From: Prochlorococcus sp. AG-455-E15
GTDB lineage: Bacteria; Cyanobacteriota; Cyanobacteriia; PCC-6307; Cyanobiaceae
DNA: 5,640 nucleotides
NCBI GenBank assembly: GCA_003212115.1
Contig: QCQS01000046.1
Coordinates: forward strand, 1 to 5,640
Direction of reading: 5' to 3'
Below are positions 1 through 5,640 of this stretch, in pieces. Both the position numbers and the translations under genes were made by a program. The notes under the pieces are model-generated. The model ran no database searches. It was not told the origin of the DNA and saw only the letters and a program-made list of their open reading frames with translations. Position 1 is the first letter of the stretch, and each line of letters opens with the position of its first letter.

Positions 1-58
1 ATGTATTCAAAATAATCTGTTAAAAATAAAAAATTATTAAATAAATTTCAATTTTTCA
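1..58. other. AT-rich non-coding flank downstream of hemH
   Basis: This stretch lies beyond the hemH stop codon and is almost entirely A and T. I found no open reading frame of useful length, since the ATG at base 1 meets a stop after four codons. I also found no GC-rich hairpin followed by a T run on the minus strand that would mark a factor-independent terminator for hemH. Any neighbouring gene lies outside the window. Confidence 0.6.
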
Positions 59-1234
59 TTATAAAATTCCTAATTTATGAAGAGGTCCAGAGCCTGAAAT
101 AAGTTCAATAAAAAGCACAAGAAAAATAATCATTGCAACCCTTCCGTTCCACACTTCTGAACTATTATTCCAACCCCATTGCCACTTCTCTTGGGGATAA
201 AGTTTAACTTTTTCAGGCAACTGTGAAGCCTCCTCTATATTAACAAGAGGTCCTTCCAAGCAGGAAATAACTAGATCACTAAGGCCTTCAATAAAAGTAG
301 GATGAGTATTTAGAGCCTTAACTCTCCGAAAGTTTTTAATCCCAGCCTTTTCAGCAATTTCTTTATATTCAATATCAATTTCTTGCAATGTTTCGATATG
401 CTCTCCAACAAAACTGATAGGAACCACAATCAAGTCATTAACATTTGACCTTCCAAGATCCGCTAAAACTTCTTCTGTATAAGGCTTCAACCATTCAACA
501 GGACCGACTCTACTTTGATAAGAAAGAGTATGAGGGTTACTATGCCCTAAACATTTTTCTAGCTCATTTATTATTAATAGAGAACAATCTTCAATTTGTT
601 GTTTGTAAGGGTCTCCAGCTTCCTCTACATAACTCTTAGGAACTCCATGAGCAGTGAAAAATATATGGGCTTTTGAAGGTGATTCACAAAGTGAAATTTG
701 TTCAGAAATTAATTCGACCATAGACTTTAAATAACCTGATTGACTGAACCAACTCCTTACACATCTCATTGGAACCTTCTTAAATTCATCATCAGAATCT
801 CGCAATTTTTTTAATTCCCTAAAGCTCGAACCACTAGTACTTATCGAAAAATGTGGATACAAGGGTATTACAACAACTTGATCTATGCCATCTGCTTTCA
901 TATCAGCAATTGCTGATTCGGTAAAAGGATGCCAATACCTCATGGCGATATAAGTAGTGGCATTAAATCCTTTATCCCTTAATTTAGATTGTAGTTCTCT
1001 TGCTTGTTGTTCAGTTATCCTTCTTATAGGTGAGCCTCCCCCTATAGAGAGATAGGCCTGTTGTGAAGTAGTACTCCTGAGCGTACTAATTAACCAAGCT
1101 AGGGGCTTCTGAAAAACAGGGAAGGGGGTCCTGATTATTTCTGGATCAGAAAAAAGATTATATAAGAATGGGCCTACATCAGTAATGCGTTCAGGCCCTC
1201 CTAAATTCATTAATAAGACGCCTATTTTATCCAT
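59..1234 (-). CDS. hemH: Ferrochelatase with C-terminal chlorophyll-binding (Hlip-like) segment
   Basis: Ferrochelatase inserts Fe2+ into protoporphyrin IX to give protoheme, the last step of heme synthesis. The 391-residue protein opens with the family N-terminus (GVLLMNLGGP, residues 5-14). It carries the ferrochelatase signature at about 191-210 (FFTAHGVPKSY, catalytic His196) and the second active-site segment GEHIETLQEID at 277-287, where Glu281 matches the conserved catalytic Glu. The core ends near residue 325. A linker then leads to a hydrophobic C-terminal segment (about 357-391) with EVWNGRVAM and a membrane-spanning stretch, the pattern of Hlip/CAB chlorophyll-binding helices. This architecture is known in ferrochelatases of cyanobacteria and plastids (often called type II) and suggests a thylakoid-membrane enzyme coordinated with chlorophyll supply. 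The ATG start gives the expected N-terminus; no Shine-Dalgarno is visible. It is divergent from the integrase gene. Confidence 0.97.
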   Translation of the reverse strand: MDKIGVLLMNLGGPERITDVGPFLYNLFSDPEIIRTPFPVFQKPLAWLISTLRSTTSQQAYLSIGGGSPIRRITEQQARELQSKLRDKGFNATTYIAMRYWHPFTESAIADMKADGIDQVVVIPLYPHFSISTSGSSFRELKKLRDSDDEFKKVPMRCVRSWFSQSGYLKSMVELISEQISLCESPSKAHIFFTAHGVPKSYVEEAGDPYKQQIEDCSLLIINELEKCLGHSNPHTLSYQSRVGPVEWLKPYTEEVLADLGRSNVNDLIVVPISFVGEHIETLQEIDIEYKEIAEKAGIKNFRRVKALNTHPTFIEGLSDLVISCLEGPLVNIEEASQLPEKVKLYPQEKWQWGWNNSSEVWNGRVAMIIFLVLFIELISGSGPLHKLGIL

Positions 1235-1274
1235 TTAAAATTTATGGAGATTGAAAATCAACATTTAAAACGTC

Positions 1275-1280
1275 ATTATA
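1275..1280 (-). promoter_or_regulatory. Candidate -10 element for hemH
   Basis: Read on the minus strand this is a perfect TATAAT, which would place transcription start near base 1268 and give a leader of about 34 nt before the hemH ATG. A second minus-strand TATAAT lies at 1287-1292. No good -35 hexamer is visible at the right distance, and such hexamers arise easily in DNA this AT-rich, so this is only a candidate. Confidence 0.3.
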
Positions 1281-1299
1281 TGGACAATTATATAAGTAA

Positions 1300-2469
1300 A
1301 TGAACGTTATTCAGGAAATTAATAATGTCAATGATAAATTTGCTACTGAAGGCAGCAAGCTTAAAATTGAGAAAAGAGGAGAGAAATTAAATATTCGTGG
1401 TTCACTACCCTCGAAAGAAGATAAAAATAACTTTAAAATTCAAAGAATATCTCTAGGTTTAAAGGCTGATATTTCTGGGTTAGAGGAAGCCAAAAAAAAA
1501 TTACAATTAATCAATTTGCAATTGGAATTGAATCAATTTGATTGGATTAATTGGATAGGCAACCCTTATAAAAAGCAAATCAAAGATGGTTTTGAATTCC
1601 CAAATAGATTAAATCAATTTGAGGAATTTTTTTTTAAAGAAAACAAAAGTGATTTTCGGACCAGCACAAGAAAAACTACTTGGAGAAGTTCTTACAAACC
1701 TTACATTAAAAGAATTCTAAATATTTATAATGAATATGAGAATGAAGCTTTAGAAAAAGTATTTCAAAAAACACTTGAAAGTTATCAGGAAGGTACCAGA
1801 AGTAGGAAACAATGCGCTACTTCTTTAAGTGTTTTGGCTAAGTTTTTGGACATTAAACTTCCAGAAGATTGGAAATTAAATTCTAGGGGATATGGTCTGA
1901 ACAAAGCAGGATTTAGGGATCTTCCTAAAGACGAATTAATAGAGAAACTTTGGGAGACTATACCAAACAAGTCTTGGAAATTTGTTTTTGGTCTAATGGC
2001 TACATATGGATTAAGGAATCATGAAGTATTTTTTTGTGATTTAAGTTCTCTTACTAATTTTGGGGACAAAATTATTAGAGTTTTACCTACGACTAAAACT
2101 GGGGAACATCAAGTTTGGCCATTTCATCCTGAATGGGTGGAAAAGTTCGAATTATCAAAACTTGGGGAGAACCCAGAACTTTTACCAAATATTAATAGAG
2201 ACCTTAAAATTACAACCTTACAGAAAATTGGAAAAAAAATAACAGATCAGTTTAAGCGTTACTCTTTACAAATAAAACCTTATGATCTGAGGCATGCTTG
2301 GGCAGTTAGAACAATTTTTTATGACTTACCTGATACTGTGGCTGCCAGAATGATGGGACATTCGGTTAGTTTACATACTCAAACTTATCACCACTGGATT
2401 ACTAAAAGAGATCAACAACAGGCAGTAAATAATGCACTTTTAAAAGTCAAAAGAGTTAAAAATAATTAA
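1300..2469 (+). CDS. Tyrosine recombinase / phage-type integrase, resident in core DNA
   Basis: This 389-residue protein has the layout of a tyrosine site-specific recombinase, which cuts and rejoins DNA through a 3'-phosphotyrosine link. Residues about 18-85 resemble an Arm-type DNA-binding domain (basic beta-rich start, ISLGL at 50-54, then a helix ending in FDW). Residues about 100-200 fit the helical core-binding domain, and about 205-389 the catalytic domain. Visible catalytic residues are Arg239 (YGLRNHE), Lys266 (TTKTGEH), Arg331 and His332 (YDLRH), His354 (MMGHS) and the nucleophile Tyr363 (HTQTYHHW). The usual first His of the HxxR box is Tyr328, a substitution also met elsewhere in the family. 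The frame is intact and its base composition resembles the neighbours. It is divergent from hemH and lies 35 bp before cobO in the same direction, so the two may be co-transcribed. No att site, tRNA, excisionase or cargo is nearby. Its substrate is unknown; a domesticated role is an inference. No Shine-Dalgarno precedes the ATG. Confidence 0.9.
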   Translation: MNVIQEINNVNDKFATEGSKLKIEKRGEKLNIRGSLPSKEDKNNFKIQRISLGLKADISGLEEAKKKLQLINLQLELNQFDWINWIGNPYKKQIKDGFEFPNRLNQFEEFFFKENKSDFRTSTRKTTWRSSYKPYIKRILNIYNEYENEALEKVFQKTLESYQEGTRSRKQCATSLSVLAKFLDIKLPEDWKLNSRGYGLNKAGFRDLPKDELIEKLWETIPNKSWKFVFGLMATYGLRNHEVFFCDLSSLTNFGDKIIRVLPTTKTGEHQVWPFHPEWVEKFELSKLGENPELLPNINRDLKITTLQKIGKKITDQFKRYSLQIKPYDLRHAWAVRTIFYDLPDTVAARMMGHSVSLHTQTYHHWITKRDQQQAVNNALLKVKRVKNN

Positions 2470-2474
2470 GGATT

Positions 2475-2480
2475 TATAAT
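2475..2480 (+). promoter_or_regulatory. Candidate -10 element for cobO
   Basis: A perfect TATAAT lies six bases after the integrase stop codon and 24 bases before the cobO ATG, which would give a leader of about 18 nt. It could let cobO be transcribed independently of the integrase gene. No convincing -35 hexamer is seen about 17 bases upstream, inside the integrase 3' end, so the call is weak. Confidence 0.25.
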
Positions 2481-2494
2481 AATTAAATAAAAAC

Positions 2495-2500
2495 AAGGGG
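2495..2500 (+). promoter_or_regulatory. Shine-Dalgarno-like site of cobO
   Basis: AAGGGG sits four bases before the cobO ATG, closer than the usual 5-9. It is the clearest ribosome-binding site in the window. hemH, the integrase gene, pyrH and frr show no purine-rich site at a useful distance, so this site supports the choice of the ATG at 2505. Confidence 0.5.
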
Positions 2501-2504
2501 TCAT

Positions 2505-3197
2505 ATGAAAGAAAAACCATCTTCTTCCGAGAAAATATTTAACCTCGATAATCAAGCAAATAAACTTGGAATGGGAGGTAAATTATCACCGGATAGCGAT
2601 GAGAGCTCATATAAAAAAAGAATGCAGCAAAGAAAAGACATTCAAGCCGAAAGACTACAAATTAGAAAAACTAAAAAAGGATTGATAATTGTTTTTACAG
2701 GAAATGGCAAGGGCAAGACAACTGCATCTTTAGGTATGGCTTTAAGGACGATAGGGCATGGCTATAAAGTAGCAATAATTCAATTTATCAAAGGAGGCTG
2801 GACCACTGGAGAAGAAAAAGCACTTAAAAACTTGTCTTCAAACATTTCTTGGCATTCATTAGGCGAGGGATTTACTTGGGTAACACAAGACAGAATAAGA
2901 GATGAAAAATTAGTTCAAGAGGCGTGGCAACTAGCCAAAAAATGCATACAAGATGAATCTTATAAACTTATCATTCTTGATGAAATCAATATTGCGACAA
3001 AACTTGGTTATCTTGCACCCGAAGAAATAATCACTTTTTTAAAAAGCTTAAATAATAGAAAAAATCATATTGTTTTAACTGGAAGGGGAGCATCTGACTC
3101 AATTATCAATTACGCTGATCTCGTAACAGAAATGAAACTAATAAGACATCCATTTAAAGAACAAGGAATAAAAGCACAAAAGTGCGTTGAATTTTAA
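2505..3197 (+). CDS. cobO: Cob(I)yrinic acid a,c-diamide / corrinoid adenosyltransferase
   Basis: CobO (also CobA/BtuR) transfers the 5'-deoxyadenosyl group of ATP to the cobalt(I) of a corrinoid, making the adenosyl form in cobamide synthesis or salvage. It acts in the cytoplasm. The 230-residue protein has a P-loop GNGKGKTT at 66-73, with the family context (KGLIIVFTG before, GMALRTIGHG after). It also has QFIKGGW at 93-99, a Walker B-like LIILDEIN at 155-162, LTGRGA at 191-196, and the C-terminal KAQKCVEF typical of the family. It is a little longer than the roughly 200-residue enterobacterial enzyme. The extra length is a polar N-terminal tail of about 35 residues, followed by a charged helix (about 37-57) that related CobO proteins share. 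The ATG has a nearby AAGGGG. Cyanobacteria generally make pseudocobalamin, so the product is likely adenosyl-pseudocobamide; that is inferred from the group, not from this sequence. Confidence 0.95.
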   Translation: MKEKPSSSEKIFNLDNQANKLGMGGKLSPDSDESSYKKRMQQRKDIQAERLQIRKTKKGLIIVFTGNGKGKTTASLGMALRTIGHGYKVAIIQFIKGGWTTGEEKALKNLSSNISWHSLGEGFTWVTQDRIRDEKLVQEAWQLAKKCIQDESYKLIILDEINIATKLGYLAPEEIITFLKSLNNRKNHIVLTGRGASDSIINYADLVTEMKLIRHPFKEQGIKAQKCVEF

Positions 3198-3289
3198 TTG
3201 AAGTAAATTACTATTTAAATTTTCTTTAGGCAGGTTTAGAAATGTTTAAAGACGCAAGCAATATCTGAACAAAAAATAAATTTGGTACA

Positions 3290-3318
3290 TTTACTTGCTA
3301 AGGTCTTAAAAGTACAAT
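3290..3318 (+). promoter_or_regulatory. Candidate promoter for pyrH-frr (possibly leaderless)
   Basis: TTTACT at 3290-3295 (four of six matches to TTGACA) and TACAAT at 3313-3318 (five of six to TATAAT) are separated by 17 bases, the optimal spacing. Transcription would start about seven bases later, at or within a base or two of the A of the pyrH ATG (3325). The transcript would then have no leader, consistent with the lack of a Shine-Dalgarno before pyrH. This is inferred from sequence alone. Confidence 0.4.
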
Positions 3319-3324
3319 TGTTGA

Positions 3325-4029
3325 ATGACTTACAAAAGAGTTCTCTTAAAACTTAGTGGTGAAGCACTAATGGGTGAAAAACCTTATGGTATTGATCCTG
3401 CTATAGTTCAGTCAATTGCAGAGGATGTTTCAAAAGTAGTCGAAAATAATGTACAACTTGCGATAGTTGTTGGTGGTGGAAACATTTTTAGAGGGCTTAA
3501 AGGATCTGCAGACGGAATGGATCGCGCGACGGCTGATTATGTAGGGATGCTAGCAACAGTAATGAACGCAATTTCACTTCAAGATGGTCTTGAGAGAGTA
3601 GGAGTTGCAACCAGAGTGCAAACAGCAATAGAAATGCAGGAAATTGCTGAACCCTACATCAGAAGAAGAGCCATGAGGCACTTAGAAAAAGGTAGAGTTG
3701 TAGTTTTCGGAGGTGGATGCGGAAATCCATTTTTTACAACTGATACCACGGCCGCTTTGAGGGCAGCAGAAATAAACGCTGAAGTCGTTATGAAGGCTAC
3801 CAAAGTTGATGGAGTATACGATCGTGATCCAAATCAATTTAAAGATGCAAAAAAATATTCCTCTCTCAGTTACCAACAAGTTCTTAGTGATGAAATTGCA
3901 GTAATGGACAGTACTGCGATTGCACTTTGCAAAGATAATAATATCCCAATTATGGTTTTTGATATATTCAAAAAAGGAAATATTTCTAAAGCTGTTGCTG
4001 GTGAGCCAATAGGCTCTTTAATTAGTTAA
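3325..4029 (+). CDS. pyrH: UMP kinase (uridylate kinase)
   Basis: PyrH phosphorylates UMP with ATP to give UDP, feeding UTP/CTP and UDP-sugar pools. The bacterial enzyme is a cytoplasmic hexamer of the amino-acid-kinase fold, unrelated to eukaryotic UMP/CMP kinases. The 234-residue length is normal. Motifs in order are KLSGEAL at 9-15, the glycine-rich loop VVGGGNIFRG at 48-57, DRATADY at 66-72, the nucleotide-binding loop GCGNPFFTTDTTAALRA at 131-147, KATKVDGVYDRDP at 157-169 and MDSTAIALCKDNNIPI at 194-209. One small oddity is Cys132 in the GxGN loop, where most bacterial enzymes have Thr or Ser. The ATG gives the expected N-terminus; a TTG four bases upstream is out of frame. It follows a 127-bp gap after cobO, the largest gap in the window, suggesting a new transcription unit, and frr starts only 22 bases after its stop. 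Confidence 0.98.
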   Translation: MTYKRVLLKLSGEALMGEKPYGIDPAIVQSIAEDVSKVVENNVQLAIVVGGGNIFRGLKGSADGMDRATADYVGMLATVMNAISLQDGLERVGVATRVQTAIEMQEIAEPYIRRRAMRHLEKGRVVVFGGGCGNPFFTTDTTAALRAAEINAEVVMKATKVDGVYDRDPNQFKDAKKYSSLSYQQVLSDEIAVMDSTAIALCKDNNIPIMVFDIFKKGNISKAVAGEPIGSLIS

Positions 4030-4051
4030 AGATCATTTAATTTTTTTAATT

Positions 4052-4600
4052 ATGAAAGAAAAAGAAATCCAAGAAAATATGAATAAAAGTATTGAAGCCA
4101 CACAAAGAAACTTTAATACAATTAGAACAGGCAGAGCTAATGCTTCATTGCTAGACAGAGTAAGTGTTGAATACTACGGAGCAGAAACACCAATAAAAGC
4201 ACTTGCCACAATAAGTACTGTTGATTCACAAACAATTTCAATACAACCTTTCGATATTTCATGTTTACAAGCGATAGAGAAATCTATTTCTATGAGTGAT
4301 TTAGGTATTACTCCAAATAATGATGGAAAAGTAATAAGAATAAATGTTCCTCCTTTAACAGAAGAAAGAAGAAAAGAATTTTGTAAATTAGCCTCAAAAT
4401 ATGCAGAAGAAGGAAAAGTTGCCTTGAGAAATATCAGAAGAGATGCTGTTGATAAAGAAAAAAAAGACGAAAAAGATGGGCTTATTTCTATTGATGAATC
4501 AAGAGATAATCAATCTGAAATTCAGAAAATCACTGATAAATATATTGCTTTAATAGAAACTAAATTGTCTGAAAAAGAAAAGGAAATTCTAAAAGTTTGA
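4052..4600 (+). CDS. frr: Ribosome recycling factor
   Basis: RRF works with EF-G to split the post-termination ribosome complex, freeing subunits and mRNA after a stop codon. The 182-residue length is close to the usual 185. Family segments are visible throughout: the first helix with FNTIRTGRANASLLD at 21-35, VEYYGAETPI at 39-48 leading into the small second domain (ISIQPFD at 62-68, GITPNNDGKVIRINVP at 85-100), then PPLTEERRKE at 100-109 and VALRNIRRDA at 123-132 in the long C-terminal helices of domain I. The helices are rich in Lys and Glu, as expected. It follows pyrH by 22 bp, the widespread pyrH-frr pairing, so the two are probably one operon. No Shine-Dalgarno lies in the T-rich gap. 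Its stop codon overlaps the start of the next gene by four bases. Confidence 0.98.
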   Translation: MKEKEIQENMNKSIEATQRNFNTIRTGRANASLLDRVSVEYYGAETPIKALATISTVDSQTISIQPFDISCLQAIEKSISMSDLGITPNNDGKVIRINVPPLTEERRKEFCKLASKYAEEGKVALRNIRRDAVDKEKKDEKDGLISIDESRDNQSEIQKITDKYIALIETKLSEKEKEILKV

Positions 4601-5640
4601 TAGGATTTGACGTTGTAATAATTGGTGGAGGTTTATCAGGATCTGCCACTGCTCTTAACCTATCCAAGAAAGGATATTCAGTTTTAATTATTGAAAAAGA
4701 AAAATCCCAAGATTACAAACCATGTGCGGGTGGGATGGCATCTTCAATGCAAAGATTTCTTCCTTTAAATATTCAAGATTGTATAGAATCAAAAATTAAG
4801 AATGTTGAATTTAGATGGAAGGCTACAGATAATGTAACTGCTGATCTGACTGGTGAATCGCCATTTTGGATTGTTAAAAGAGAAAAACTAGATCAATTGT
4901 TACTTGATGAATCCTTGAGTAATGGAGCTCAGATAATGAGACCATTATTGATAGAAAAAATCCAAAAAAAAAATTATAAATGGGAAATTTCTTGCAATAA
5001 CAAAATAAAATATATTACAGAATTTCTCGTAATTGCAGATGGGTCACAATCGAAATGGGCGAGTTATTTCAATTTAGGACCCAAAAAACCGAAATTTGCA
5101 AACACAATCTCATTAAGATTGAAAGGATTAGGTGAAATATCTAGAGATGCAGTTAGATTTGAGTTTGGATTTATAAAATATGGTTTTGCATGGGCGTTCC
5201 CCCTAAGAGAAAGCTTAAATATTGGTTTAGGTACTTTTATAAATAATGGTCTTTTAGAAAATCAGGCTATAAATGAACAAGTAATCAGAAGCTTCGGTTT
5301 TGATGATTTTCCTCATAAAACAATTAGTAAGAAACTGAGAATATGGAATGGCTTTCACTCAATTAATGGTGACAAAGTTTTAGCGGTTGGAGATGCAGCA
5401 TCTCTATGTGATCCATTTTTAGCTGAAGGAATTAGACCATCTTTAATTAGCAGTTTTTATGCTGCAGAATACATAGATCAGTGCTTAGCAGGAAAAGTAG
5501 ATGATTTAAATCTTTATACAAAAAAAATAAACAACATTTGGGGGAAATCAATGGCTTGGGGGAGAAGAATAGCCCAAGTATTTTATAGATTTCCCAAAAC
5601 TGGTTATCAATTAGGTGTCAAAAGAAAAACAGCACCTAAA
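4597..5640 (+). CDS. FAD-dependent geranylgeranyl-reductase-family oxidoreductase, 3' partial
   Basis: The frame is open for 348 codons to the window edge, so the C-terminus is missing (the family is usually about 380-400 residues). The N-terminus is a Rossmann FAD-binding unit, DVVIIGGGLSGS at 5-16 followed by a strand ending in Glu33. PCAGGM at 42-47 resembles the PCGGG motif of geranylgeranyl reductases. VIADGSQS is at 145-152, GFAWAFPL...NIGLG at 196-212 and the second FAD motif VGDAASLCDPFLAEGI at 264-279. Such enzymes reduce isoprenoid chains, for example geranylgeranyl to phytyl in chlorophyll synthesis (ChlP) or archaeal lipids. This may be a ChlP paralogue; the substrate cannot be read from sequence. 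The start is TTG at 4597: the frame has stops at 4561 and 4570, no ATG lies between, and the first downstream ATG (4735) would delete the FAD motif. AGGA at 4581-4584 is a possible ribosome-binding site. The four-base overlap with frr suggests translational coupling. Confidence 0.9.
   Translation, partial: MIGFDVVIIGGGLSGSATALNLSKKGYSVLIIEKEKSQDYKPCAGGMASSMQRFLPLNIQDCIESKIKNVEFRWKATDNVTADLTGESPFWIVKREKLDQLLLDESLSNGAQIMRPLLIEKIQKKNYKWEISCNNKIKYITEFLVIADGSQSKWASYFNLGPKKPKFANTISLRLKGLGEISRDAVRFEFGFIKYGFAWAFPLRESLNIGLGTFINNGLLENQAINEQVIRSFGFDDFPHKTISKKLRIWNGFHSINGDKVLAVGDAASLCDPFLAEGIRPSLISSFYAAEYIDQCLAGKVDDLNLYTKKINNIWGKSMAWGRRIAQVFYRFPKTGYQLGVKRKTAPK

Noticed and set aside
445..639. 64-codon plus-strand open frame inside hemH
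   Set aside because: It lies wholly antisense to the well-supported ferrochelatase gene, has no recognisable protein motif and no ribosome-binding site.
1235..1299. Attachment site for the integrase in the hemH-integrase gap
   Set aside because: I found no tRNA fragment, no repeat shared with the other side of the gene and no dif-like palindrome.
1492..1500. Homopolymer runs in coding DNA (A9 at 1492-1500, T9 at 1627-1635, A10 at 4964-4973), considered as phase-variation or slippage sites
   Set aside because: The frames are intact through each run, the runs encode Lys- or Phe-rich stretches, and such tracts are common in DNA this AT-rich. Only read-level data could show variation.
1785..2242. 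Two short open frames (minus 1785-1970, plus 2060-2242) inside the integrase gene
   Set aside because: Both are shadows of the integrase frame, with compositions that do not look like real proteins.
3251..3305. Imperfect inverted repeat (arms 3251-3261 and 3295-3305) between cobO and pyrH, considered as a terminator or attenuator
   Set aside because: Only 8 of 11 positions pair, the loop is about 33 bases and no T run follows. It does not look like a stable hairpin.
3682..3879. 65-codon minus-strand open frame inside pyrH
   Set aside because: It is antisense to highly conserved UMP kinase motifs, and its Cys- and Phe-rich translation looks like an artefact.

Overview
The window is strongly AT-rich (about two thirds A+T by eye), with short intergenic gaps and six genes packed tightly. 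The gene content and protein style point to a marine picocyanobacterium, most likely a high-light Prochlorococcus. The main reasons are a ferrochelatase with a C-terminal chlorophyll-binding (Hlip/CAB-like) segment, a CobO-type corrinoid adenosyltransferase, pyrH-frr, and a geranylgeranyl-reductase-like flavoprotein, all in very AT-rich DNA. The organism is an inference from these traits; no rRNA or other marker is present.

Layout. Bases 1-58 are AT-rich non-coding DNA downstream of hemH. hemH (59-1234) is on the minus strand and encodes the last step of protoheme synthesis. A 65-bp divergent gap (1235-1299) separates it from a plus-strand series: a tyrosine recombinase/integrase (1300-2469), cobO (2505-3197), a 127-bp gap, pyrH (3325-4029), frr (4052-4600), and a FAD-dependent geranylgeranyl-reductase-family gene. 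That last gene starts at a TTG overlapping the frr stop and runs off the right edge (4597-5640, 348 codons seen).

How the genes relate. hemH and cobO both act on tetrapyrroles (heme, cobamide), and the last gene may act on an isoprenoid such as those used for chlorophyll tails. pyrH supplies UDP for nucleotide synthesis and frr recycles ribosomes; they form the familiar pyrH-frr pair, and the flavoprotein gene is probably co-transcribed with them. The integrase is the odd member. It looks intact, with an Arm-type N-terminal domain and most catalytic residues, but sits among housekeeping genes with no tRNA, attachment site, excisionase or cargo visible, so it looks like a resident gene rather than part of a mobile element.

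No RNA genes, CRISPR arrays, insertion sequences or convincing GC-rich terminators were seen. The window is mostly ordinary core genome. The best points for a second look are the resident integrase, the TTG start of the last gene, and a possible leaderless promoter for pyrH.
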